Source: a virus. From it: a DNA stretch of 23,801 bases. This document shows, piece by piece, positions 4,927 through 12,263 of this stretch. Both the position numbers and the translations under genes were made by a program. The stretch lies in IMG/VR virus record IMGVR_UViG_3300007609_000090, positions 1 to 23,801 of that record; one strand, written 5' to 3'. Each line of letters opens with the position of its first letter. The first letter of the stretch is position 1. Below the pieces are notes generated by a model that did not search any database, was not told the DNA's origin, and saw only the letters and a list, made by a program, of their open reading frames with translations.

Positions 4927-5624
4927 AAAAAAGTCTCTGTACCCTCCGCCACAAATGTCTTTTCTGTTCCGTCGCTCACGTGGTATTTCTTCTCATACCG
5001 AAGCATCGGCATGGTATCGAAGAAAGCCTTGATGCTAGCTATATTAGAGGAAGAAAGACTTCCTACAAACTCATCAACGTCCTGTTCACCAAAGTCCGAT
5101 AAGTTATAAACCTGATCTCCAGACACAACAGATTTAATACAGCCCATCATCATATCAAAAAGTACTGTGTCTCTGGTGTCGTCACTCGCTTCGGCTAGAT
5201 TTTTTAATTGATCGATTCTCGGATATGTCATCTCGATAGTAACGTCATCGTTGATCTTTATCAGCTTATTGTGATTAGGATCGCGTTTAATCTGAATATC
5301 CTCGATATTCAGCGCCATCTCGATCTTCTCTTCCGTTTCCGGATCCTTGATAGCAAACTCAATCTCGTTACTAACAGACTTAGCTCGAATGTTAATCAGC
5401 ATATACTCAAGATCAAACATCGCCAGCTGATCCACATCGATGTCCTGAACGCAGTTACCGACAATCTGCTTAATAGCAAGAATTACCTGCTCAATGTCCT
5501 TCGACTCTTGAGCTATAAGAAGGATCTTTTCTTCTTTAACAGTGAAAGGTCTGAACTTAACTTTCTTGTCCGTGGAGGGAATTGTCAGTTCAAAAAGTGG
5601 TTGTTGAATTTTAGGTAAACCCAT
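4920..5624 (-). CDS. gp26: gp26-like baseplate hub / tail assembly chaperone
   Basis: The protein has 234 residues in the zero frame (T4 gp26: 208). It resembles gp26-family proteins of T4-like phages at the N-terminus: L-P-K-I-Q-Q-P-L-F-E-L-T-I-P-S, K-V-K-F-R-P-F-T-V-K-E-E-K-I-L-L-I-A-Q-E-S, an I-K-Q-I-V-G-N-C-V segment, and F-D-L-E-Y-M-L-I-N-I-R-A-K-S-V. In T4, gp26 is needed to build the baseplate hub. GGAG lies 8 bases before the ATG on the minus strand. It follows a tube-like gene and precedes a tape-measure-like gene. The last codons hold the slippery T-run, so a fraction of ribosomes should make the longer gp26-extension product. This makes it a functional match to lambda gpG (inference). 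Confidence 0.85.
   Translation of the reverse strand: MGLPKIQQPLFELTIPSTDKKVKFRPFTVKEEKILLIAQESKDIEQVILAIKQIVGNCVQDIDVDQLAMFDLEYMLINIRAKSVSNEIEFAIKDPETEEKIEMALNIEDIQIKRDPNHNKLIKINDDVTIEMTYPRIDQLKNLAEASDDTRDTVLFDMMMGCIKSVVSGDQVYNLSDFGEQDVDEFVGSLSSSNIASIKAFFDTMPMLRYEKKYHVSDGTEKTFVAEGTETFFI
4926..4932 (-). promoter_or_regulatory. programmed -1 frameshift slippery heptamer T TTT TTT
   Basis: On the minus strand the gp26 frame reads ACT TTT TTT ATC TAG. The heptamer T-TTT-TTT fits the X-XXY-YYZ rule, with both tRNAs able to re-pair after a one-base slip. The stop codon lies one codon after the heptamer, as is common at such sites. I did not find a clear downstream stem or pseudoknot by eye. Confidence 0.75.
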
Positions 5625-5642
5625 AGTGTAACTCCATATTGT

Positions 5643-6419
5643 TTAGAATATTCCTCTAACAGCTTCAAGACCGCTATTGACTTGACTTGCTACTGATGAG
5701 TATTGATTAACGATGTCTTGAATAGGTGTATTAACGCCGATAGCGTCTAATGCTTGACCAAAGTTGCCAAGAGATGTAATGAATCCGCCAACACCTCCTC
5801 CACCAAAGCCACGGCTCGAGTTGATGCGATTAGATTTAACCGACTGTCCTAGCCCATCTACTTGATACTTATCGTAGGCAAACTGAACAGGCATAACCAT
5901 AATGCTGTCGTTATTGTCCCATGATGTAGTAATTTCACCAAGTGCGACAGGAAATGCATTACCAAACTTATAGACGTATTTGATGTCTCGTTCGTTGTAT
6001 GAATAAACAATTATCTCGATTGTGCCGACATAACGATCTTTGTATGCTGTTTCGTAAGGAAGCATACGGTTGTACTCATAGTTGTATCCACGATTGTTAT
6101 CGTAGTTTACTATCGACTGCGCCCAGCGATGAAAGAACTCTTTAACACGATAGGTGGAGTCGACCATAAACACCGAATTGAGATTATCTAACGGCAGACC
6201 CGTTGGTCGTTTCTCAGCCAGACCATAACCTTGTGTCTGAACATCGGCTGTCGATATAGACAACGCAGGAAGATTAACGCTGTTGCAAAAGAATTTAAGA
6301 TCTTGAGCTGGCATATCAACACCAAGATCTGGCGGTGTAATTGTCACCAGAAATAGATTGTCTTTCGATAGTCCGTACTTGTTGAGCTTGGAGCTGAATT
6401 CTGAGATGTTGAATGACAT
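5643..6419 (-). CDS. tail tube initiator / tube-like protein (gp54-like, gp19 superfamily)
   Basis: The protein has 258 residues (T4 gp54: 320). The N-terminus has I-S-E-F-S-S-K-L-N-K-Y-G-L-S-K-D-N-L-F-L-V, the same plan as gp54/gp19 proteins, where a short helix leads into an 'N-x-F-x-V' strand. This is followed by F-F-C-N-S-V-N-L-P, R-P-T-G-L-P, F-M-V-D-S-T-Y-R-V-K-E-F-F-H-R-W, and a late W-D-N-N-D-S-I-M-V-M-P-V-Q-F-A-Y tube-fold strand pair. A glycine-rich stretch lies near 204-213 before a hydrophobic C-terminus. gp54 starts tube polymerisation on the baseplate with gp48. Its order just before the gp26 chaperone is that of lambda-type tube genes. It could instead be another gp19-fold tube paralogue. 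It overlaps the upstream stop (TAATG). Confidence 0.6.
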   Translation of the reverse strand: MSFNISEFSSKLNKYGLSKDNLFLVTITPPDLGVDMPAQDLKFFCNSVNLPALSISTADVQTQGYGLAEKRPTGLPLDNLNSVFMVDSTYRVKEFFHRWAQSIVNYDNNRGYNYEYNRMLPYETAYKDRYVGTIEIIVYSYNERDIKYVYKFGNAFPVALGEITTSWDNNDSIMVMPVQFAYDKYQVDGLGQSVKSNRINSSRGFGGGGVGGFITSLGNFGQALDAIGVNTPIQDIVNQYSSVASQVNSGLEAVRGIF

Positions 6420-7006
6420 TAGATTGCTTTCCTTGAGTCTGACCAGACCTTGCGTTTACCAGCACCTTCAAATCTTTCCAGTGGAAGAAACATAGCAACA
6501 TCCCATTCTGATGGGTAGATGTACAGAAAACGGCTCTTGAGTTGTCCTGTTAGGTAATGTTTAATACACGGTTTAAAGTATCTGAATCGGCTTGCATTAT
6601 TCAATACATCATAGCTTAGTTTCAATCTTGTTGTTTGATCATACTTCTCATTCGTTGAAAGATCGTACAAGGAATCCATTAACTTAGCGCGTAGCGGATG
6701 TGGAAGATAGTGAAGGTTGATGCCCAAGAAACCACCTTTGATTTTCTTGAACGGGAAGATCAACGGAAATCTATCCCAGTACGGAAGTGTTTCTTTGTGC
6801 TTAGCATCGTAGTAGAACATATACAACGATCCTACTTGCGGTTGACTAGTCAAGCGGGATTTGTCTCCGCGCATAAGCTCAGACTCATTAACTTTTCTGA
6901 AGTCTTTTGCAGCATCCCGGTACCACTCACGCGCCTTCTGCTCGCGTGCAGGAATCTGTCCTGCACGAACACCTTTGGATAGAATCTCGTCGAAAAGAAT
7001 TGCCAT
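6419..7006 (-). CDS. conserved T4-like phage protein of unknown function
   Basis: The protein has 195 residues. It is basic, with a charged N-terminus (about 15-55) and then an aromatic core: S-L-Y-M-F-Y-Y-D-A-K-H-K-E-T-L-P-Y-W-D, F-P-L-I-F-P-F-K-K-I-K-G-G-F-L-G-I-N-L-H-Y-L-P and a C-terminal Y-P-S-E-W-D-V-A-M-F-L-P-L-E-R-F. I recall this aromatic core from other T4-like and jumbo phage genomes without a proven function. It sits between gp4 (head completion) and a tube-like gene, with one-base TAATG overlaps on both sides, so a virion assembly or DNA-end role is plausible (inference from position). There is no membrane segment or obvious catalytic motif. Confidence 0.75.
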   Translation of the reverse strand: MAILFDEILSKGVRAGQIPAREQKAREWYRDAAKDFRKVNESELMRGDKSRLTSQPQVGSLYMFYYDAKHKETLPYWDRFPLIFPFKKIKGGFLGINLHYLPHPLRAKLMDSLYDLSTNEKYDQTTRLKLSYDVLNNASRFRYFKPCIKHYLTGQLKSRFLYIYPSEWDVAMFLPLERFEGAGKRKVWSDSRKAI

Positions 7007-7446
7007 TACTTCTTTAGCCCTAAATGTTTTTCTGTGAAGATTTCAAACTTCCAACCTCGGTCTTTGCAATACTCTTCAGCCGCTTTCCATTTAGCATCGT
7101 TGATGCCCCAGGTTTTTACCTCATTCAAATACTTCGAAGTCTTTCGACTTTGTACCTGGGGAGGAACTGTTTGATATTCCGGTTTAACCTCAATTAAAAT
7201 AGTCTCTCTGTCTCCATTTCTATTTATACGTTTAACGAGGAAATCAGGAAAGTATCTATGTATCTTACCGTCGATCGGACTACGATATGGTATAATCACT
7301 TCTTCAGAAGCCCACTGCACAACATGAGGATGCTTATCCAATCTCATCATAAGAACGAGCTCCCATCGAGATCTGTATATGATGTTAGTTGGATCCCCTA
7401 AATATTTGCCGGGATTCCTTGGTTTAAATTTTCCGCTATATGCCAT
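7006..7446 (-). CDS. gp4: gp4-like head completion protein
   Basis: The protein has 146 residues from the ATG at 7446, M-A-Y-S-G-K-F-K-P (T4 gp4, also called gp50: 150). The frame is open upstream to 7590, but that would cross the two promoter boxes and the start of the divergent gene, so the inner start is chosen. Family features are the N-terminus N-P-G-K-Y-L-G-D-P-T-N-I-I-Y-R-S-R-W-E, then H-R-Y-F-P-D-F-L-V-K and I-L-I-E-V-K-P-E, i.e. an endonuclease-like E...D...E-V-K arrangement (TnsA-like fold), and the C-terminal A-E-E-Y-C-K-D-R-G-W-K-F. In T4 it completes the filled head before tail joining. It is first in the minus-strand operon behind a TATAAATA box. Confidence 0.9.
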   Translation of the reverse strand: MAYSGKFKPRNPGKYLGDPTNIIYRSRWELVLMMRLDKHPHVVQWASEEVIIPYRSPIDGKIHRYFPDFLVKRINRNGDRETILIEVKPEYQTVPPQVQSRKTSKYLNEVKTWGINDAKWKAAEEYCKDRGWKFEIFTEKHLGLKK

Positions 7447-7459
7447 TTCTTCTTTTCGA

Positions 7460-7467
7460 TATAAATA
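7460..7467 (+). promoter_or_regulatory. T4-type late promoter for the plus-strand tail operon
   Basis: An exact TATAAATA in a non-coding gap, 38 bases before the gp48 start. The predicted transcript start is near 7473. It faces a second box on the other strand, 17 bases away. Confidence 0.8.
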
Positions 7468-7484
7468 AAAATAAGATCCGTAAC

Positions 7485-7492
7485 TATTTATA
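7485..7492 (-). promoter_or_regulatory. T4-type late promoter for the minus-strand gp4 operon
   Basis: An exact TATAAATA on the minus strand (TATTTATA on plus), 39 bases before the gp4 ATG. The predicted start is near 7479. Because it faces the plus-strand box at 7460-7467, the two start sites would lie about 6 bases apart. Confidence 0.8.
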
Positions 7493-7504
7493 GAGGTCAT
7501 GTAT

Positions 7505-8437
7505 ATGGCTAAGCCAAGCAGTGTCATACCAACAAACAGAGCCAATAGTAGATTTGCACAGTATCGCTTTCCGAGTGATCTTGGCCCCAATGCTATGGTT
7601 ATCGACTTTCAGGAATACTCTTATCAGAGAACAACTCAATCCGTTAGTCAGACCGCAAGAACAAAGACGTCTATCATTCTTCCACTTCCCCAGCAACTTG
7701 TGGACTCTTACGATATTAACGTTCAGCAAGCAGATCTAGGTACTATCGGTTCTGCAGCAGTTGGGGCGGCAACTGGTGGCACCGGTTTCCAGGACGCTAT
7801 CGGCAATGCGTATAGCGAGTTTGGCCAAGCTGGAGCTGACTTAGCTAGATCCGGTAGTATTACCGAAGCGCTTAGTAGTGTAGGTAGATACGCAACGTTT
7901 TCTTCTCGTAATGTTCTTGATCAATTTGCACCTGGTCTTTCTCTCGCTGTGGACGTAATCAATGGTAATGCTGTTAACCCTCACACAACTCTAAATTTCG
8001 ATGGTGTTGGTCTTAAACAGTATCAGTTTAATTGGCAGCTAGCACCTCGTAACGAAAAGGAATCGGAAAACCTTAAAGGGATTATTGAGAAAATTAAGTC
8101 ACATATTCTTCCAAAGTATCAAACGTTAACAGGAGGGGATGTTGGCAACCAGTCGTTAGATCGCGCGCTTCTTAAGTATCCGGACCTAGCTTTGATAAGA
8201 TTGAATGGGGTCGATCAAAACCACTTCATGAAATTCCAACCTGGTATGATAAGCAATTTTTCTGTAGACTATACTCCTCAAGGTAATGTGCTTGTCGAAG
8301 GTGGTAAACCCGCGCTCGTGAACATTTCGTTCACGCTACAGGAAGCTCAAATTAGAACATCTGGTCAAGCAGCAAACGTTCAGTCTGTTACGCCTGATAC
8401 AGATGATACCCCAACCCAAAATCCCCACACTTCATAA
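7505..8437 (+). CDS. gp48: gp48-like baseplate tail tube cap
   Basis: The protein has 310 residues from ATG 7505 (T4 gp48: 364). GAGGT at 7493-7497 suits 7505 better than the ATG at 7499. gp48 caps the hub and receives gp54 and the tail tube. The C-terminal half carries the family plan: Q-Y-Q-F-N-W-Q-L-A-P-R-N-E-K-E-S-E-N-L (T4: K-V-F-T-W-D-L-T-P-R-S-T-E-D-L), then F-M-K-F-Q-P-G-M-I-S-N-F-S-V-D-Y-T-P-Q-G-N, and L-V-N-I-S-F-T-L-Q-E-A (T4: F-T-L-E-I-T-M-R-E). The middle (about 80-150) is Gly/Ala/Ser-rich. The N-terminus holds T-S-I-I-L-P-L-P (T4: A-N-I-L-L-P-R). It is the first gene of the long plus-strand operon. Confidence 0.85.
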   Translation: MAKPSSVIPTNRANSRFAQYRFPSDLGPNAMVIDFQEYSYQRTTQSVSQTARTKTSIILPLPQQLVDSYDINVQQADLGTIGSAAVGAATGGTGFQDAIGNAYSEFGQAGADLARSGSITEALSSVGRYATFSSRNVLDQFAPGLSLAVDVINGNAVNPHTTLNFDGVGLKQYQFNWQLAPRNEKESENLKGIIEKIKSHILPKYQTLTGGDVGNQSLDRALLKYPDLALIRLNGVDQNHFMKFQPGMISNFSVDYTPQGNVLVEGGKPALVNISFTLQEAQIRTSGQAANVQSVTPDTDDTPTQNPHTS

Positions 8438-8445
8438 GGTGCAGA

Positions 8446-9012
8446 ATGTCAGTTTATTTTAAAAACTTTCCAAAAGTCACTCACACTGGAGTACTTCTTA
8501 CTGATATTACTCGAAGGGTAGATTTCAGCGAGACTATCCTTAATGATCCATATGCGTTTCTGCCTTATGTAGTAGAAAGCGATGACAAGCCAGAAGACGT
8601 TGCGCTTTACTATTACGGAAGTATGAGGTATACATGGCTAGTATACTTCTCTGTTAAGCTGATAGATCCTTATTATCAGTGGCCTTTAAATTCTAGTCAA
8701 TTCAATAAATACATTATAGACAAGTACGAAGCTCAGGCTAACACTTCCGGTAACGCAGTGATTGCCTGGACACAGAACACAACTATCAGTGAGAACATCA
8801 TACACTACTTTAATGAGGATGGTGACATTATCTCACCTGACAGTATTACACTAGACCCTGATATTATAGCCGGTGATTGGACTGCATTAAGATACTACGA
8901 TTATGAAACACAGCTCAACGATGATAAGCGTGCTATAGAATTAATCGATAACAGATATGCAGCTGAGGCCGAGAAACAATTGAAAGATTTACTGAATGAC
9001 GGAATCGTTTAA
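8446..9012 (+). CDS. gp53: gp53 baseplate wedge
   Basis: The protein has 188 residues (T4: 196). Family features are the N-terminal Y-F-K-N-F-P-K-V, then A-L-Y-Y-Y-G-S-M-R-Y-T-W-L-V-Y-F with I-D-P-Y-Y-Q-W-P-L (T4: I-Y-G-N-P-Q-L-Y-W-V-L-L ... Y-D-P-Y-Y-G-W), a mid-region with I-H-Y-F-N-E-D-G-D, and a C-terminal R-A-I-E-L-I-D-N-R-Y helix ahead of the end, resembling T4 R-Q-I-K-I-I. In T4, gp53 ties wedges together in the last step of wedge assembly. AAGGTG lies just before the ATG. Its end overlaps the next gene by 17 bases. Confidence 0.9.
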   Translation: MSVYFKNFPKVTHTGVLLTDITRRVDFSETILNDPYAFLPYVVESDDKPEDVALYYYGSMRYTWLVYFSVKLIDPYYQWPLNSSQFNKYIIDKYEAQANTSGNAVIAWTQNTTISENIIHYFNEDGDIISPDSITLDPDIIAGDWTALRYYDYETQLNDDKRAIELIDNRYAAEAEKQLKDLLNDGIV

Positions 9013-10924
9013 TCGTAAGGCTGGTGAATATGTCTTAAACAGCTTTAAGATATATAAGCTCGACCAACCAGAGACCTTTATTGATATTTCTAAGCTCGTT
9101 CACTATTGGGAAGTCAACGAGTCGATGTCCACTGGATATATCCAGGGACATGTAATGGTGTACGATTCTGTTGGTTTACTTGATGAGTTTCTCGGTGAAG
9201 AGAATGGTTGGTTGAAGGGTGAAGAAGAAGTTGAAATCACCCACACGGATTTCTTTAAAGAAAAGATCACTCAAAAGTTTTTCGTCTATTCAATCAGCAA
9301 CGTTAAGATTGCTAAGGATGCTGACGACACGATCTACTCGTATAAACTACACTTCGTTTCAAAAGAAAAGTTCTACGGTGAAAGAAACTTCATTCGCAGA
9401 TCGTTTGGTGGTGGTAAAATAAGCGACTACGCAAACACCGTATTCAACGATTATTTCAATTCAGAAAAAGAACTATTTGTCGAAGAAACAGACGGCAATC
9501 AGACACTTGTGGTTCCAAACTACAAAGCCGAAGAGACGATGCACTTCCTGACGCGTAAAGCGATATCTAAAGAGTATGATTCACAGACGTTTAGATTCTT
9601 CGAGTCTAAAGACGGCTTCTACTTTGGTACTTTAGGGTGGGTCGTAAACGATTATGAATTTGATAGTGATGAGATAGAAAGAGAAGGAAGTATTCCAATC
9701 TTCATTAGGTCTAATCTATCAGACCAGAGTCCGGATGGTCAACGTAGATTAATGTCGACTCTAATCAATCTAGAATTTCCCAACTACGTTAACACAATTC
9801 AAGACATGTCGCGCGGTGGCTATTACAAACTAACAACAGAGCTTGATTGGTTAAATCGAACGCCTCTGTATAATGAGTACCGTCATCTCGATGAGTATCA
9901 GGAATATCGTTATCCCGACGGATACAACACAACAAGATTAAAGCACTCCAAAGATTTTGTTGACGAACATATGAACGATGCAGTTGAGACTCTAGTATTT
10001 AAGGATTATAAGAATCCTGAACAGCAATCATTTGATCCGAGTTACTTAAGGCCAGATACTTTCTATCCTAAAGCGTACAACCAAAAGAACGTTAATCTGT
10101 ATCACCACCAAAACGAGACAGTTAATGTGACGGTATATGGTAGAAATCAACTGACCGTCGGAGATGTTGTCATATTGAAGCTAAAGGACGTGATACAAAC
10201 AATAGGTGATCGTGGTGATGATGAAGAACGCTCCGGTCGCTATCTGGTAGAAAGTATTCAAAACGTTTTCTTTGAGGATCAATTCACTCAAGTGATGACA
10301 ATTTCACGTAGTGGTATATACGGTCGGCCCGAGAGTGCTGAGGAATATGAAAACGGTCCGCAGACCGAAAGTGTATATACCGAGAGCGGTGGAACTTCTG
10401 CTCCTGGATCCGATAATGTAAGACGTCAGGGTGAAGGAACGTTATCTACAGGAACACCTCAGATTACAAATGATCCGTTAGGCGAGAATTTAACAACAGA
10501 AGAAAAAGCTACGTTGAATGCGATTGCTGCACGTGAATCTGGTGGTGACTATGCGGTGCTAAATGGCGGATCGTCTTTCAATACTTCTGAGCCACATCCT
10601 AACACGATAGGTCCAGGCGGCACAAGTACAGCTGCAGGTAGATACCAATTCACCTACGGCACATGGCTAGATATGAACGACGGAGTCAACGCTCCAATGA
10701 CACCTGCTAACCAAGATAAAGCAGCTCTACGTTTAATTAGACAAAGATATCGGTCTTATGGCTCTTTAGATGGTTTCTCTACATATGATGATTACGTTGC
10801 AAATAACGGTCTCGATAATAGAGTTCTGTCACATCTTGGCCCGACGTGGGAAGCGTGGCAGTATCAAGAGTTAAGATCAGATTCAATTGCAACATATAAT
10901 GATACTGTAAGAAGGAATAGTTAA
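8996..10924 (+). CDS. gp27-like baseplate hub fused to a GH104-type muramidase/transglycosylase domain
   Basis: The protein has 642 residues. The N-terminal portion (1 to about 450) looks like a gp27-type hub protein: F-I-D-I-S-K-L-V-H-Y-W-E-V-N-E-S, G-Y-I-Q-G-H-V-M-V-Y-D-S-V-G-L-L-D, E-V-E-I-T-H-T-D-F-F and repeated beta-rich tracts, with a late T-V-Y-G-R-N-Q-L-T-V-G-D-V-V. A Gly/Ser/Thr-rich linker (about 455-497) leads to a C-terminal enzyme domain (498-642) with A-R-E-S-G-G-D-Y-A-V-L-N-G-G, H-P and S-T-A-A-G-R-Y-Q-F-T-Y-G-T-W. This is the layout of the lambda R endolysin (GH104), and E514 is the likely catalytic acid. T4 gp27 (391 residues) has no such domain; T4 carries its tail lysozyme inside gp5. 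The stop overlaps the gp5 start (TAATG). Confidence 0.85.
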   Translation: MTESFNRKAGEYVLNSFKIYKLDQPETFIDISKLVHYWEVNESMSTGYIQGHVMVYDSVGLLDEFLGEENGWLKGEEEVEITHTDFFKEKITQKFFVYSISNVKIAKDADDTIYSYKLHFVSKEKFYGERNFIRRSFGGGKISDYANTVFNDYFNSEKELFVEETDGNQTLVVPNYKAEETMHFLTRKAISKEYDSQTFRFFESKDGFYFGTLGWVVNDYEFDSDEIEREGSIPIFIRSNLSDQSPDGQRRLMSTLINLEFPNYVNTIQDMSRGGYYKLTTELDWLNRTPLYNEYRHLDEYQEYRYPDGYNTTRLKHSKDFVDEHMNDAVETLVFKDYKNPEQQSFDPSYLRPDTFYPKAYNQKNVNLYHHQNETVNVTVYGRNQLTVGDVVILKLKDVIQTIGDRGDDEERSGRYLVESIQNVFFEDQFTQVMTISRSGIYGRPESAEEYENGPQTESVYTESGGTSAPGSDNVRRQGEGTLSTGTPQITNDPLGENLTTEEKATLNAIAARESGGDYAVLNGGSSFNTSEPHPNTIGPGGTSTAAGRYQFTYGTWLDMNDGVNAPMTPANQDKAALRLIRQRYRSYGSLDGFSTYDDYVANNGLDNRVLSHLGPTWEAWQYQELRSDSIATYNDTVRRNS

Positions 10925-12261
10925 TGAATTCGTCTAATGGTTTTGATAATCCACTTTGGTTCGTCGGCATGGTCGACGATAACGCTGATGCTATTAAGCA
11001 AGGGCGTGTAAGAGTACGTGCATTTGGTATTCATTCGCCTGACCGTAATTTGATTCCTACAGAAGATTTGCCTTGGGCTCCTGTACTCAATGTTGGTAAT
11101 GGAGGTGCAGTAACTCCAGCAGGTGGGGATTGGGTGTTTGGTTGTTTCATTGATGGTAGAGATGCGCAGCATCCTATTGTCTTTGGAATAATCCCAGGTC
11201 AAAATTTGGAGCTACCTGGAGGTACTGGCAGTTCAGATGAATACTCACCCATTGAGGCATTAAGGCAGTATGGTGTGCCTCCTGTCGGAAAAATCCTTAG
11301 TGGTGAAGATCTCGAGACCACTCAACTTGTGTTACAAAATGCGGCGAAGATGAATTTTGGTCCAGCCCGCACAGCGAAGCAGATAGCAGATAAAGATGAT
11401 CCTAATGCGGGGGCGCCGCCACCGATTCAAGAGCCTAGTGTACCTGCTGCTACTGAACCACATAAAAACATGGTATGGAAAAGCCGCAACAGTAACTCCT
11501 ATGTGCAAATTGCTGAGGACGAAGAGTTCATTCTAGTCTCTCATGAATCAGGTTCTCATATTCAAATCGATGTTGGTGGAAACGTCAAGATCAAATCGTT
11601 TGGCGATGCTCATTACTATAGTGAAGGTCATATGCTTGAAGCAGCGCGCGGATCTAAGACGGTGCATATAGACGGAGCTTACACACTTGAGTGTAAAAAC
11701 CTCACACTTCAAGTTAATGGACATATGAACCAAACAGTGAAAGGTGATTATAACCTGAACGTTGGTGGTAGGATGAATGTCACCGCAGGCGAAAGTTTTG
11801 AAGTAGGAGCTCAGCGAATGTCTCTTGCATCTACATCAGAGCACTTTAACCTGAAGTCAGCACAAAAGATTAAAATTGATGCTGATAGTAACTTAAGTCT
11901 AAAGTCGGGGTCTGATATGTTTCTCACATCGGAAGGTATTACGAGCAACTATTCTGTCGGTAGTATGTTCTTAAATACAGAAGCAGAGTTTCACAACAAT
12001 TCCGGATCTCGTAACTACACGTCAGCAGGCGGAAACTTATACATGACATCAGATGGTATTATTGCAGGTGATGGTTCAGAAGTCTATCTTAACAGCGGCT
12101 TGTCAACTGCAGCGACAGCAGGAAACAAAACACCAGAAACCCCTAAAGCACCAGAGATCGACACACCAGTGGAAAGAGATGTTACAACCATTGGTAGTGA
12201 AGTACAAAGTACAACAGGTCAAATCGGTGCATTTGATTCCGACGAATCTGTGGAGGTATAA
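10924..12261 (+). CDS. gp5: gp5-like hub spike protein lacking a lysozyme domain
   Basis: The protein has 445 residues (T4: 575). The N-terminal OB-fold (about 1-105) has W-F-V-G-M-V-D-D, G-R-V-R-V-R-A-F-G-I-H, L-P-W-A-P-V-L, G-D-W-V-F-G-C-F-I-D-G and H-P-I-V-F-G-I-I-P-G, typical of gp5/VgrG. A proline-rich linker follows (about 160-178). The C-terminal spike (about 185-400) shows beta-helix repeats with I-D-V-G-G-N-V-K-I, L-T-L-Q-V-N-G, L-N-V-G-G-R-M-N-V. No lysozyme module lies between them, unlike T4. AAGGA precedes the ATG. It forms the membrane-piercing needle under the gp27-like hub. Confidence 0.92.
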   Translation: MNSSNGFDNPLWFVGMVDDNADAIKQGRVRVRAFGIHSPDRNLIPTEDLPWAPVLNVGNGGAVTPAGGDWVFGCFIDGRDAQHPIVFGIIPGQNLELPGGTGSSDEYSPIEALRQYGVPPVGKILSGEDLETTQLVLQNAAKMNFGPARTAKQIADKDDPNAGAPPPIQEPSVPAATEPHKNMVWKSRNSNSYVQIAEDEEFILVSHESGSHIQIDVGGNVKIKSFGDAHYYSEGHMLEAARGSKTVHIDGAYTLECKNLTLQVNGHMNQTVKGDYNLNVGGRMNVTAGESFEVGAQRMSLASTSEHFNLKSAQKIKIDADSNLSLKSGSDMFLTSEGITSNYSVGSMFLNTEAEFHNNSGSRNYTSAGGNLYMTSDGIIAGDGSEVYLNSGLSTAATAGNKTPETPKAPEIDTPVERDVTTIGSEVQSTTGQIGAFDSDESVEV

Positions 12262-12263
12262 CA

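Noticed and set aside
4692-5102. Plus-strand 136-codon ORF across the gp26 / tape-measure junction
   Set aside because: It is antisense to two real genes and to the frameshift extension, with no ribosome binding site and no recognisable protein features.
5208-5618. Plus-strand 136-codon ORF antisense to gp26
   Set aside because: Shadow of gp26; composition is that of a reversed coding strand.
7221-7228. Minus-strand TATAAATA inside gp4
   Set aside because: It lies inside coding sequence more than 200 bases from the next start. One or two chance copies are expected at this base composition.
7006-7590. Longer gp4 frame starting at 7590
   Set aside because: The extra 48 residues are unlike gp4, cross the promoter pair and overlap the divergent gp48 start. 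ATG 7446 fits the family length.
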